Translations under genes and position numbers: made by a program
In this document: in pieces, positions 52,272 through 61,750 of the stretch
Numbering within the stretch: position 1 is the stretch's first letter
Layout: each line of letters starts with the position of its first letter
Notes under the pieces: model-generated
Seen by the model: only the letters and a program-made list of their open reading frames with translations
Database searches by the model: none
What the model was told of the DNA's origin: nothing
Assembly (NCBI RefSeq): GCF_015160855.1
Contig: NZ_CP063373.1
Location: forward strand, 5,022,001-5,086,000
DNA length: 64,000 bases
DNA from: Streptomyces ferrugineus
Lineage (GTDB): Bacteria; Actinomycetota; Actinomycetes; Streptomycetales; Streptomycetaceae
Direction of reading: 5' to 3'

Positions 52272-52883
52272 TCAGCGGGCCGGGAGTTCCGCGAACGACA
52301 GCACGGTGAGGAACCGCTTCAGCGCGGCGTGCTGGCGTTCGGGCGTCCAGATCTCCGGATGCTCCACCACGGACAGGGCAATGCCGGACACCCAGACCCG
52401 CACCATGTCGACCGTGCCGTCCAGTTCGTCGGCCGGGACCAGGTCCTCCACGGCCCGCACCAGGACCGCTCGCATCGCCGGCTCCATGCGCTGCAGATGG
52501 CGCCGGATGACGGGCTCCGCACCCTGGTGCGTCAGCAACGCCACCCGCGCTCGCTCCTGCCTCAGCGCCTCCTCGGTGTCCGGCAGGAACCACCCCAGCG
52601 CGACCCGCAGCCGTTCACGGGGATCGGCGATCTGCTCCAGTTCCTCGAGGATGGCGTCCACGTCGGCCAGCACATACTCCAGTACGGCGTTGAGCAGGAC
52701 CTCACGGTTGGCGAAGTAATGCGTGATCAGCGTGATCGACCCGCCCATGCGCTGCGCGATCTTCCGCAGCGTCAGCTCGGCGAGTCCTCCCTCGCTCAAC
52801 GCCTGCAAGGAGGCCCCGACGATGTCACGAACACGCTCCTCCGGATCCACATACCGCGGCACCGAGACCTCCCTGCCCTTCAC
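52272..52883 (-). CDS. TetR-family regulator of the catabolic island
   Basis: A 203-residue TetR regulator. The helix-turn-helix reads LAELTLRKIAQRMGGSITLI, then THYFANREVLLNAVLEYV. The remaining helices form a ligand pocket, presumably sensing a substrate or a CoA intermediate. It diverges from the CocE-type gene across a 71-base AT-rich spacer. It is the only regulator encoded in the island and so the best candidate for the palindromes at 42589, 44708 and 50125. Confidence 0.9.
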   Translation of the reverse strand: MKGREVSVPRYVDPEERVRDIVGASLQALSEGGLAELTLRKIAQRMGGSITLITHYFANREVLLNAVLEYVLADVDAILEELEQIADPRERLRVALGWFLPDTEEALRQERARVALLTHQGAEPVIRRHLQRMEPAMRAVLVRAVEDLVPADELDGTVDMVRVWVSGIALSVVEHPEIWTPERQHAALKRFLTVLSFAELPAR

Positions 52884-52918
52884 GCCCGACCACTACCTGG
52901 CACGACTTCCAGAAACCG

Positions 52919-52940
52919 TTATATAACAAGCGAAATATAT
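52919..52940. promoter_or_regulatory. AT-rich element between tetR and the CocE-type gene
   Basis: TTATATAACA, AG, CGAAATATAT: arms pair at 6 of 10 positions around the same 2-base spacing, though the core differs (AACA/CGAA). A possible autoregulatory operator and promoter for both divergent genes. Confidence 0.5.
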
Positions 52941-52954
52941 CTCGGAGGCAAGCC

Positions 52955-54649
52955 ATGAGCTTCACCATCGTCGAGACCATGACGTCCGAGCCGCCGTCCG
53001 AACACGCCCGGGAACACATGGTCGCCATGCGCGACGGAGTCGAACTCGCCACGGACGTCTACCTGCCCGACGGCGCCACCGCCCACTCCGCCATCCTCGT
53101 GCGGACCTGCTACGACAAGTCCAGCCGCTACACCGCCCTGACCTTCGAGGCCGAGTACTACCGCTCCCGCGGCTTCGCGTTCGTCACCCAGGACGTGCGG
53201 GGCAAGTTCCGCTCCGGCGGCGAGACACTCCCCTACGCCCACGACGTCGCCGACGGCTACGACACGGTCGAGTGGATCATCCGGCAGCCCTGGTCCAACG
53301 GCCGCGTCGGTGTGACCGGCCAGTCGTACTACGGCTTCACGACCTGGGCCGCCGTGGCGAGCGGGCACCCCGCCATCCGGGCGGCCGTCCCGATGGTGAC
53401 GGGCATCGACATGGGCGCCGGGCACGTGGGAGCACAGTGGAGCCAGCAGGTCCCCTACCTCGCAGGGCTCAACGACCTCCTGCAGATCTGGACCGACCAC
53501 CACGGTTATCTCGCCGAGATCAACTGGGGCGCGGACTCCGTGGAGAACATCGTCGCCGCGGCCCGCGCGCGGATCGGCGAGTGCCGGGCAGCCTCTCGGA
53601 TGCTGGAGCGTTCGGTGGACCAGGGCTGGTACAACCCGTACGGCGACCGGCATCCGTACCACACCACGGCCATCCCGATCCTGCACTGGCAGAACTGGTA
53701 CGACCCCGGCCTCGCCCCTCTCGGACTGCGCGACTGGCGGCACTTCCGCTCCCTGGCCGGCGAGCGCGACCTGCACTTCCTGCGCGTCGGATCGGCCGAC
53801 CACTCGGGTTATCTGCTCGAGGACGTGGGCGCCGGGGACGCACGCAACCCGTACCTCAGTGAGAGCGCGCTCGCCGAGAAGATCGAGACCGAGTGCGGCG
53901 AGGTGGCGGACTTCTTCGACGAGCATCTCAACGGGGTACGGCCGTCGACGCCCCGCCCGCGCGCCCGCTGGCACGTCGGGCACGTCGGCTGGCAGTCCTC
54001 ACCGGAGTACCCGCCGCCGAGCGAACCGCTCACCTTCCACCTCTCCGCCGGCGGCACGGACGTACACGCCCTGAACCGCGACCCGGACGCGGACACGACG
54101 TCACTGACCTGGACGCATGACCCGGACCACCCCGTCCCGTCGAGCACCGACATCGAGGCGATCTGGTACCTCCTCGCGGCCTACCCCGACGAACGCGACC
54201 TCGCGGAACGGCCCGACGTACTGACCTTCCGGACCGAGCCGCTCACCGAGCACCTCGACTTCGCCGGGCAACCGGTCCTGACGGGGCACGTCTCGTTCTC
54301 GGCCCCGTCCACACATGTCTTCGCGAAGCTGCAGGACGTGCACCCCGACGGCACGACCCGCCCGATCTCATGGGGTCGCGCCGTCCTGTCCGCGCGGGCG
54401 GGGGACGCCCTGACCCTGGCCCTGGACGACAACGCCTACCGGCTCCGCCGTGGCCACCGCCTCCAGCTGCAGATCCAGTCGAGCGACTTCCCTCACTCCG
54501 TCGTCCACCCGGGCTCGGACGCCAACCCGTGGCTCACGACGCAGAGAACCCCGAGCACGCACAGCCTCGGCGTCGGGGGCATCGCCGGTGCCCGGCTCGT
54601 CCTGCCCACCATCACCGTCACAGAGGATCCGGATGAAGAGCATCAGTAG
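52955..54649 (+). CDS. CocE/NonD family hydrolase
   Basis: A 564-residue member of the CocE/X-Pro dipeptidyl-peptidase-like hydrolases. The N-terminal alpha/beta domain has MRDGVELATDVYLPDG, the nucleophile in VTGQSYYGFTTWAA, the acid in LHWQNWYDPGL and the His in VGSADHSGYLLEDVG. The C-terminal jelly-roll domain begins near residue 350 (FHLSAGGTDVHALNRDPDAD). Such enzymes cleave esters or amides of acylated compounds. GGAGG precedes the ATG. Divergent from tetR and probably controlled by it. Confidence 0.88.
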   Translation: MSFTIVETMTSEPPSEHAREHMVAMRDGVELATDVYLPDGATAHSAILVRTCYDKSSRYTALTFEAEYYRSRGFAFVTQDVRGKFRSGGETLPYAHDVADGYDTVEWIIRQPWSNGRVGVTGQSYYGFTTWAAVASGHPAIRAAVPMVTGIDMGAGHVGAQWSQQVPYLAGLNDLLQIWTDHHGYLAEINWGADSVENIVAAARARIGECRAASRMLERSVDQGWYNPYGDRHPYHTTAIPILHWQNWYDPGLAPLGLRDWRHFRSLAGERDLHFLRVGSADHSGYLLEDVGAGDARNPYLSESALAEKIETECGEVADFFDEHLNGVRPSTPRPRARWHVGHVGWQSSPEYPPPSEPLTFHLSAGGTDVHALNRDPDADTTSLTWTHDPDHPVPSSTDIEAIWYLLAAYPDERDLAERPDVLTFRTEPLTEHLDFAGQPVLTGHVSFSAPSTHVFAKLQDVHPDGTTRPISWGRAVLSARAGDALTLALDDNAYRLRRGHRLQLQIQSSDFPHSVVHPGSDANPWLTTQRTPSTHSLGVGGIAGARLVLPTITVTEDPDEEHQ

Positions 54650-54804
54650 GTCACGCATCCGCCGCTGACATCACAGACCAGGCCGGTGCTCAAGCTGACG
54701 CGGTCCGAGCTGAAAGGGGGCACAGGCTCCGCCGCGTCGAACGTTCCGGGGCATGGCCGAAACCTGCGGGTTGATCCCGTCCAAAGACTCCCCGACGACC
54801 TGGA

Positions 54805-56460
54805 TCAGCCGCGGTCCGCCGCCATGGAGCGCCGGCCGATACGTTCGACAGCTTCGTGACTCTTCGCACGGTAATAGAGCGAGAAGCGCACCAGACCGGG
54901 CAGGGTCTGGGTGGCGAATATGAAGCCGCCGTGTATCCGGGCTGGGTTGCCCGCGATCCTGATCCGGGTTCCGGCGGAGGTCTCGTCGCCGTTGAGTCTC
55001 CTTCGCGGGATGAGTGCGCCGTTCCTGATCACGAGTTCGTCCGCCTGCAGGAGGCCGACCGGTTGGCCACCCCGCGTGCGAGGCGCCACCGTGAAGTTGT
55101 GGCCGGCCGCGATGAACGTGTGCTCGTCGCTCTGCAGCAGGAGCCCGTAGCCGACGGTCTCGCCGTCGCTTCGTGCCGTGCTGGCTTTGACCACGAACTC
55201 ATACGGGCCGAGGGTGAGCGTCTCCTCCTCGCGATCCGACACTCGGAAGCCGCGCACGCGGTCCTGGGTCTGGGCGGTGAGGATGTCCTTCTCGAGTGCC
55301 GCGAGTTGAGCGTAGGTGCGGCGCAGGTCGAGGGTGTCGTCGTCGTTGAGGGAGTCGAAGCCGAACGGTGAGACTCCGATGGCACCGTACTTTCCGATGG
55401 CGAGGAAGCTGTGCGAGACGCCGTGGCTGTCGGCACGCATCTCGGGCACGAACAAGGTGGTGTTGGTATCGGCGTAGCCCTTGAGAGGGACTTCGAAGTC
55501 GCCGAAGTACACGTCCGGCGCGAGGAAGGCGATCGAGGGGGCGGCCAGCTTCCAGGCCGCGCTGACGTGCGGCAGCGGTCCCCCGCTGGGGAACACGCCC
55601 GGTGTCTGGCCGCCGGCGAAGGCAGCGTCCTCGGACCGGAACTCGGCTGGCACGATCGAGTCCAGCCACGCGTTGACGAACAGCGGAATGTCGTAGCGCT
55701 CCTGGCCCGCGGCGGCAACGTGCTGGACATGGGCCGCGTAGTGCCAGGCCATGAACAGCTCGGCCGTGCGGTCGGCGTCGCCCGTCAGGCTGTCCCATGT
55801 CGGGGTGGACGGTGTGTCGGGGGTGCGGACGTGCGGGAAGGCTCCGGCGCGCAGGGCGTCCACAAGGGGGGCCGGTACGGAAGCCTCCCAGGCGGCGGCC
55901 GCGTCTGCCCCGTGGGAGCGTGAGGCGCCGAGAAGGCCGACCTCGTTCTCCACCTGCACCATGATCACGGTTTTGTCGTGGCTGTCGACGCGGGCGAGGT
56001 GTTCCATGAAGGCGGCGAACGCGGTGGCGTCGGCTTCGCGGTTGGCCGCGGAGAACGGGCTGAGGTTGTCCAGCGGGGTGCCGGTCTCGTCGGTCTGCAG
56101 CGGGAACCGGGACGGGTTGAGCTTGACCCAGGCAGGTGTGTAGCTCGAGGAGCCGTTCTTCCAGCTCCCGAACCAGAGGAGCACCAGCTTGAGCCGGTGT
56201 TCGCGGGCGCCGGAGAGCATGGCGTCGACCAGGGTGAAGTCGAACTGTCCTTCGTGCGGCTCTACGAGTTCCCAGCTCACCGGGGCGAGCACGGTGTTCA
56301 CTCCGGCGTCGGCGATTCGCTCCCACAGCGGCTGGAGGTACTCCGCGCTGGACGATGTGGAGTTGTGGAGCTCGATACCGCGAATCAGGTAGGGCTCGCC
56401 GTTGACGACCAGTTGGCCCGTGGTGGTGTCGATGCGGTGGTCCTTCAAGGGGTTGTCCAA
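54805..56460 (-). CDS. GH35-like beta-galactosidase with DUF5597 domain
   Basis: A protein of about 551 residues. The catalytic barrel starts with GQLVVNGEPYLIRGIELHNS, then VNTVLAPVSWELVEPHEGQF and VQVENEVGLLG (acid/base Glu). The likely nucleophile is in FVPEMRAD. The C-terminal DUF5597 part follows (GKYGAIGVSPFGFDSLND onward). It probably releases galactose from oligosaccharides taken up by the cell, since no signal is visible. No ATG or GTG occurs in frame after the GH43 stop, so TTG at 56460 is the likely start (TTG at 56445 also possible). Last gene of the lacI operon. Confidence 0.82.
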   Translation of the reverse strand: MDNPLKDHRIDTTTGQLVVNGEPYLIRGIELHNSTSSSAEYLQPLWERIADAGVNTVLAPVSWELVEPHEGQFDFTLVDAMLSGAREHRLKLVLLWFGSWKNGSSSYTPAWVKLNPSRFPLQTDETGTPLDNLSPFSAANREADATAFAAFMEHLARVDSHDKTVIMVQVENEVGLLGASRSHGADAAAAWEASVPAPLVDALRAGAFPHVRTPDTPSTPTWDSLTGDADRTAELFMAWHYAAHVQHVAAAGQERYDIPLFVNAWLDSIVPAEFRSEDAAFAGGQTPGVFPSGGPLPHVSAAWKLAAPSIAFLAPDVYFGDFEVPLKGYADTNTTLFVPEMRADSHGVSHSFLAIGKYGAIGVSPFGFDSLNDDDTLDLRRTYAQLAALEKDILTAQTQDRVRGFRVSDREEETLTLGPYEFVVKASTARSDGETVGYGLLLQSDEHTFIAAGHNFTVAPRTRGGQPVGLLQADELVIRNGALIPRRRLNGDETSAGTRIRIAGNPARIHGGFIFATQTLPGLVRFSLYYRAKSHEAVERIGRRSMAADRG

Positions 56461-56584
56461 TCGGTGATGCGTGGCGGCGGGCTGCGGTGTGATCTCCGCC
56501 GGCGGTGTCGTCGGGGAGGTTCGGGGTAAGTCGCTGGTGCCGTGCGGCGGCCTCAGCAGGGGCAGGTGCCGGCCTTCGGCATGC

Positions 56585-58090
56585 TCATTCGGCGTCGGGC
56601 ACGGTTTCCCGGCCCGCGTAGCGGTAGTCGGCGAACCGCACCGCCCCCTCGCTCGCGTAGAGCCCGATGATCCGGCCGGTGAACGACGCGCAGGTTTCCG
56701 CGGTCCAGTACCGCCCGTCCAGCTCGGCGAGCAGTGTGCCGCCCGCCAGCAACCGGATCCGGTCCCCAACTCGGGCCGCCCCCAGCTCCGTTCCCAGCTC
56801 AAGTGCCAATTCGATCGGGCCGGAGGGGAACGTGTCGCGCCACTCCTGGCGCAGACCGGCAACGGCACCCCACGCGGTCACGACCGTGCTTCCGTCCTGT
56901 GTCCTCGCCTCCAGGCCGAAGTGATGCCGTTCGTCGTAGCGCGTGGCCAGACCGCCCACGCCGTCGGTCACATCCACCGTGGTGGTCACGACGGCGTTCA
57001 GATGGCGCTGGCGGCGACCGACGAAGACCGGCTGCGGGTCGTCGAGGCCGGTCTTCCGCCCGTGCAGTGCCAGGTGGCCGCCGGTCACACGGGCCACAGT
57101 TCGCGGAGTGGTGCGGACGGCCAGCCAGCCGGGATCGTCGAGGGCGGTTTCGTCCTCGAACGAGAACACGAGGTTCTCCGTGCCCGCACGTGGCGCGGGT
57201 TCGACAGGGGCGACGGCCGGCCAGCCGTCCTCGGTCCAGGTGACGTCGGTGATGAACGTCTCCCGTCCCAGCGGGGAGAAGGCCTGCGCTTCGCCGAGGG
57301 TACGTACGCCCAGCAGGACCATCGCCCAGCCGCCGTCAGGTGTTTCGACCAGATCGGCATGCCCGGTGTTCTGCACCGGTCGTGGAGTTCCGCTCGCCGT
57401 CAGCAGGGGGTTGCCCGGATGCCCGGTGAACGGACCGGCGGGCGACACGCCGCGCGCGACGCTCACCGCGTGTCCGCGTTCGGTGCCTCCCTCGGCGATC
57501 ACCAGGTACCAGTGCTCGCCGCGCCGGTACAGGTGCGGGGCCTCGGGGAACCGCAGGCCGGTGCCGGACCACAGCGAGCGGGGATTTTCGAGGGCCAGGC
57601 CGGTGGTCAGGTCGACCCGGACCTGCTCGATGCCGTAGTGGCGCCCCGCTTCCTCGCCGGACAGCCGTAGCCCGGAGTAGGTGATGTACGCGGTGCCGTC
57701 GTCGTCCCAGGCTAGGTCCGGGTCGATACCGTCGACGCCGGAGACGGTCAGTCCGTCGCTCCACGGGCCTGCGGGATCGGCGGCGGTGAACACCACGCAG
57801 CCCCGGGGGCTGCCGACCACCGTGACGATGACGTGGAAGAGCCCGTCGTGGTGCCGGATGGTGGGTGCGAACACGCCGGCGCCGGTGACGACCGAGCCGA
57901 CGGCGACCTGCTCCGGACGCTCGGCGACATTGCCGATGTGTTCCCAGTCGACGAGATCGGTGCTGCGGTACACCGGCAGGCCGGGAAGATACTCGAACGT
58001 CGAGGTCACCAGGTAGTACACGCCGTCGACGAGGACCACGCTCGGGTCGGGGTTGAAGCCTGGGATCAGCGGGTTGGGCCAGTTGGTCAT
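56585..58090 (-). CDS. GH43 family glycosidase
   Basis: A 501-residue enzyme with a five-bladed-propeller GH43 domain and a C-terminal beta-sandwich. The catalytic set is visible: base Asp15 in GFNPDPSVVLV, pKa-modulating Asp in DGIDPDLAWDDDG and acid Glu in RFPEAPHLYRRG. The C-terminal part carries FSFEDETALDDPGWLAVRTT and HHFGLEARTQ. Likely an arabinofuranosidase, xylosidase or galactosidase acting with the neighbouring enzymes. The ATG is seven bases after the GH42 stop. A decayed copy of its C-terminal half lies at 25195. Confidence 0.88.
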   Translation of the reverse strand: MTNWPNPLIPGFNPDPSVVLVDGVYYLVTSTFEYLPGLPVYRSTDLVDWEHIGNVAERPEQVAVGSVVTGAGVFAPTIRHHDGLFHVIVTVVGSPRGCVVFTAADPAGPWSDGLTVSGVDGIDPDLAWDDDGTAYITYSGLRLSGEEAGRHYGIEQVRVDLTTGLALENPRSLWSGTGLRFPEAPHLYRRGEHWYLVIAEGGTERGHAVSVARGVSPAGPFTGHPGNPLLTASGTPRPVQNTGHADLVETPDGGWAMVLLGVRTLGEAQAFSPLGRETFITDVTWTEDGWPAVAPVEPAPRAGTENLVFSFEDETALDDPGWLAVRTTPRTVARVTGGHLALHGRKTGLDDPQPVFVGRRQRHLNAVVTTTVDVTDGVGGLATRYDERHHFGLEARTQDGSTVVTAWGAVAGLRQEWRDTFPSGPIELALELGTELGAARVGDRIRLLAGGTLLAELDGRYWTAETCASFTGRIIGLYASEGAVRFADYRYAGRETVPDAE

Positions 58091-58097
58091 GACGTCA

Positions 58098-60215
58098 TCA
58101 CTGCTCGACGGTGACGACGACATCCCACGGACCCAGCTCGACGATGTCTCCGGGACGGAACTTGCGGTCGCCGAGGACGTCTTCCAGGTCGACAGGCACG
58201 GTGACCGTCTGCGGTTCCCACGCCCAGTTGTGAAGGACGTGCACTTTCTCGCCGTCGTTGTTCGTCGCGCTGTTGACGGTGACGCTCTGCGGCAGATCAC
58301 CCCAGAGCGCGGCTGCGGGGCGCGCCCACTCGAACAGGGCCTTGGCGAAGGAGGGGCCGGGCAGGGTGCCCACGCAGGTGATGCGTCCCTTGCCGTACGG
58401 CCGGGTCGTGGCAGCGGCGAACTGCTGGAAGTGCGGGTGCTCGTAGCCGGCCAGGACCTGGGCGTCGGTGACCACCAGCCCGTCGGCCCAGCGGGTCGCC
58501 GTGGCGTCGTCCGGCAGCAGCAGCCCGCCGTCCTGGCCTGCGGTCAGGGGGATGTCCGTGTCGAGGTTGCTGTACTCGCCGTAGCCGGCGCCCGCGGGTT
58601 CGCACAGGACCGGGGGCGCGGCCTCTTCCCGGGCACGGCCCTCCTCGTCGGTGTAACCCGTGCGCGGACCCAGGAGGAGATGTCCGCCGGCGGCGGCGTA
58701 GGCGGTGAGCCAGTCGAGCAGGCGCCGCTCGGCCACCTGCGTACCCGCGGCGACGAGCAGCGGGTGCTGTGCGGCGAACTGTGCGGGATCCGGGCTTTCC
58801 TGACCTGGGGCTCCGTCGAGGATCTGGTTGTCGTGGACGAGCCGGGCCTGCAGCCGGGCGTCGAAGGCCCCCTGGTAGAAGGCGTCGAATATCTCCCGGT
58901 AGGCACGCGGGTCGGGAGCGCCGTCCGCATCGGCCAGCGGCGGCTGTTTCTCCATCAGCCACTTGCTGGCAGCGGAGTACAGGAAGACGACGTCGCTGTG
59001 CGGTGTCAGGCCGGCCAGTGTCTCGCCGGCGGCGGCGAACTCGGCTCCCAGCCCGGCTATCTCGCGGTAGGCGCGGCCGGGGATATTGCTGTGCGGGAGG
59101 ACGCCGCCCCAGTATGTCTCGGCACCGAAGGGCAGGGTGTTCCACTGCCAGTACTCGATCATCTGGGCGCCGCGCGCCACCAGTGCCCAGGCGGCCTGGC
59201 GCCACTGTCCGTCGTAGGCGGGCTTGATGTGTCCTGAGTCGTTGATCGACGAGGCGACCGTCTCGGTCACCAGGAAGGGCGCCTGGCGGGAGGCGTACAT
59301 GCGGTCCGCTGTCAGGTGCAGGGCGGGCACGCCTGTGGTGAACCAGTGCCGCTGAGGGCGGTGCGGCTGCGGGAGCAGCAGTGCGTCCTGCATGCCGTAG
59401 TAGGCGTTGCCGGAGGTGATGTCGAGTTCGCGTGAGGCCAACTCGTCGTCCATGGCGGGGAGTTGGTAGGCGATGCAGGTCGTGACGAACTGGCCGGGCT
59501 GGGTGTAGCCGCGCACGATGTCGGCCTGCCAGCGGATGAACTCGGCCGTCTGCTCGGCCTGGAACCTGCGCCAGGCCAGGTCGTACTGCGGTTGCGCGTT
59601 GCCGTCCGGTCTCCACAGGTCGGACCAGTCGGACAGGCGGTGCGACCAGTAGACGAGGCCCCACTCCTCGTTGAGGGTCTCGACGTCCTTGTAGCGGTGG
59701 CGCAGGTGGTCGACGAAGCGCTGGAAGACACCGTGGTTGTGGAGCAGGTGGAACCCGGGTTCGTTGTCCACCTGGACGCCGATGACCGCGGGGTGGTCGG
59801 CGTAGCGGTCCATGATGACGCGGATGACGCGCTCGGCGTGGAAGCGGAAGGCGGCATGGGTGAAGTCGACCTCCTGGCGTGCACCCCAGCCGACGCGTTC
59901 GCGGCTGGAGGTCTCGCCGGCGATCTCGGGGTACTTGCGTGCGAGCCACGGCGGCACCGCGTAGGTGGGTGTTCCGAGGATGACCCGGATGCCGCGGGCG
60001 TGGGCGTGGTCGAGGACCGGCTGCAGCCAGTCGACGTCGAAGCGGCCGTCTTCGGGTTCCCAGGTCGACCACACGGATTCCCCGACGCGGATGACGCTGA
60101 ATCCTGCTGCGGCCATCCGGTCGAAGTCCTCGGTGACGCGCGGGCCACGCTGGTACTCGGCGTAATAGGCCGCTCCGAAGAGGACCTGGCGGGGCAGGCG
60201 CGACGTGTTCGTCAC
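58098..60215 (-). CDS. GH42 beta-galactosidase
   Basis: A 705-residue GH42 enzyme. The barrel begins VLFGAAYYAEYQRGPRVTED. The acid/base is Glu152 (VQVDNEPGFHLLH) and the nucleophile Glu318 (FLVTETVASS). Trimerisation and C-terminal beta domains follow, ending LHNWAWEPQTVTVPVDL. It cleaves beta-galactosides in the cytoplasm. GTG at 60215 has AGGAG five bases upstream; a GTG at 60245 overlapping the lacI stop is possible but lacks a site. First enzyme gene of the lacI operon. Confidence 0.92.
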   Translation of the reverse strand: MTNTSRLPRQVLFGAAYYAEYQRGPRVTEDFDRMAAAGFSVIRVGESVWSTWEPEDGRFDVDWLQPVLDHAHARGIRVILGTPTYAVPPWLARKYPEIAGETSSRERVGWGARQEVDFTHAAFRFHAERVIRVIMDRYADHPAVIGVQVDNEPGFHLLHNHGVFQRFVDHLRHRYKDVETLNEEWGLVYWSHRLSDWSDLWRPDGNAQPQYDLAWRRFQAEQTAEFIRWQADIVRGYTQPGQFVTTCIAYQLPAMDDELASRELDITSGNAYYGMQDALLLPQPHRPQRHWFTTGVPALHLTADRMYASRQAPFLVTETVASSINDSGHIKPAYDGQWRQAAWALVARGAQMIEYWQWNTLPFGAETYWGGVLPHSNIPGRAYREIAGLGAEFAAAGETLAGLTPHSDVVFLYSAASKWLMEKQPPLADADGAPDPRAYREIFDAFYQGAFDARLQARLVHDNQILDGAPGQESPDPAQFAAQHPLLVAAGTQVAERRLLDWLTAYAAAGGHLLLGPRTGYTDEEGRAREEAAPPVLCEPAGAGYGEYSNLDTDIPLTAGQDGGLLLPDDATATRWADGLVVTDAQVLAGYEHPHFQQFAAATTRPYGKGRITCVGTLPGPSFAKALFEWARPAAALWGDLPQSVTVNSATNNDGEKVHVLHNWAWEPQTVTVPVDLEDVLGDRKFRPGDIVELGPWDVVVTVEQ

Positions 60216-60241
60216 GAAAACTCCTGAGTGTGTGGGGTTGC

Positions 60242-61270
60242 TCACCGGGGCGGTGCGGTCGACTCGCGGACGGCGAGCGTCGGTTCATCGAGGTGCATCC
60301 GGCGGCCGGTGGAGGTGGGTGCGGCGATTTCCTCGACCAGCAGCGCGACGCCTTCGGCCGCCATGGCGTCCAGGTCCTGGACGATGGTGGTGAGGGCGGG
60401 GTTGAGGAAGCGCGCCGCGGGGATGTCGTCCATGCCCACGACACTGACGTCGTCCGGCACGCGACGGCCGCTTTCGTGCAGGGCCCGGATCACTCCGATG
60501 GCCATCTCGTCGTTGGCGACGAAGACGGCGGTCATCGCCGTGTCCTCGGCGAGACGGAGCCCTGCGGCGAAGCCGCCCTCGCAGGTCCAGTCGCCCTCGA
60601 TCGGGTCGGCCACCGGCAGGCCGGCGTCGGTCAGCGCGGAGCGCCAGCCGTCGGCACGATCGCGTGCGGCCCACCAGCGGTCGGGGCCGCAGACGTGGCG
60701 GATTTCCGTGTGACCGAGATCGATGAGGTGACGGGTCGCCACATAGCCACTGCGATCGGCGCGCTCCGCCGTCTCGACGCGGCGTAGGGCCGCGATGCCG
60801 TGGAACCGCCCCATGGTCAGCACCGGCACGTCGATGGTCACCGCGATGGGCCCCTCGTCGATGTCCTCGGGCAGGATGATGCCGTCGACGCCCTGCTCCA
60901 GCAGCCGCTCGATCGGACCGGCCAGACCGTGGCCGTCGTCCTCGCCGGTGTGCGCGACGATGGTCGCGTAGCCCAGCCGACGTGCCGCCGCTTCCGCCGC
61001 GACGAGGAGCGTCGAGGGGCCGTACAGGCGGGCACCGAGCGCGACGACGCCGATCCGGCCCGTGCGGCCGGACGTCAGGCTGCGGGCCGCCGCGTTGGGG
61101 CGGTAACGCAGCTGCTGGGCTGCGCGGAGCACCTTCTCCCGCAGCTCGGGACGGACATGCGGCTCGCCCCTCATCACGCGCGACACGGTCTTCTGCGACA
61201 CGCCGGCCAGGCGTGCCACATCCGTGCTCGCAGGCCGGGGAACGACCCTGTCCCCGCCGGTGGATGCCAC
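60242..61270 (-). CDS. LacI-family transcriptional regulator
   Basis: A 342-residue repressor. The N-terminal helix-turn-helix is STDVARLAGVSQKTVSRVMR and the hinge helix is YRPNAAARSLTSGRTG. The periplasmic-binding-protein-like effector domain has IGVVALGARLYGPSTL and FVANDEMAIGVIRAL. It starts with GTG, heads the galactosidase operon and presumably senses a galactoside. Two LacI-type palindromes lie upstream at 61337 and 61472. Confidence 0.92.
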   Translation of the reverse strand: MASTGGDRVVPRPASTDVARLAGVSQKTVSRVMRGEPHVRPELREKVLRAAQQLRYRPNAAARSLTSGRTGRIGVVALGARLYGPSTLLVAAEAAARRLGYATIVAHTGEDDGHGLAGPIERLLEQGVDGIILPEDIDEGPIAVTIDVPVLTMGRFHGIAALRRVETAERADRSGYVATRHLIDLGHTEIRHVCGPDRWWAARDRADGWRSALTDAGLPVADPIEGDWTCEGGFAAGLRLAEDTAMTAVFVANDEMAIGVIRALHESGRRVPDDVSVVGMDDIPAARFLNPALTTIVQDLDAMAAEGVALLVEEIAAPTSTGRRMHLDEPTLAVRESTAPPR

Positions 61271-61336
61271 AGCTCACCGATCCCTTCACGTCTCGACGCG
61301 CCCGGCGGCAACTGTGCACGGGCAGCTGAACGCGCT

Positions 61337-61352
61337 CAGACTACGTAGTCAA
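61337..61352. promoter_or_regulatory. LacI operator 1
   Basis: GACTACGTAGTC is a perfect 12-bp palindrome, flanked on the right by AA, 67 bases before the lacI start. It resembles operator 2. Confidence 0.75.
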
Positions 61353-61471
61353 GAGTGGAATGGGAAGGACTGAGATCGCCGCCAACTGGCGCCGCTGCCT
61401 GCTGATCGGCGCTGCGAAAATAGATGCGATTGCCCTCTTGACTCCATGCGTTCGAACGTTCAGGGTACCGC

Positions 61472-61487
61472 TTGACTTCGTAGTCAA
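61472..61487. promoter_or_regulatory. LacI operator 2
   Basis: TTGACT, TCGT, AGTCAA forms a 16-bp palindrome sharing the TAGTCAA half with operator 1. The spacing between the two sites (135 bases centre to centre) would permit looping or control of a divergent promoter. Confidence 0.75.
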
Positions 61488-61750
61488 AGCACGAAGCGGC
61501 TCACAGAGCGAGCAGCACGCCCGGTCTCACAACACCGGAAGACGGGCGAAATGACGTAGGCGCAGATGCCGTCCGGACCGCCCCACCCGCCGAACGCGAG
61601 GGCGCGAGTTCGGACTGATGTACGCGGTCGGCGATGTGCGCGCAGAAGGCAGTGCAGGGCAGTGGAGATTCGTTCCCGAGCGGGGAGGGTGTGGGCGTGC
61701 CTCGAAGGCAGGTGCAGCAGGTCACGCAGGGCTCCTGGACCGTCCAGCTT

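Noticed and set aside
60285..61319. Alternative minus-strand frame over lacI
   Set aside because: Arg/Ala-rich out-of-frame shadow; the LacI frame has complete domain motifs.
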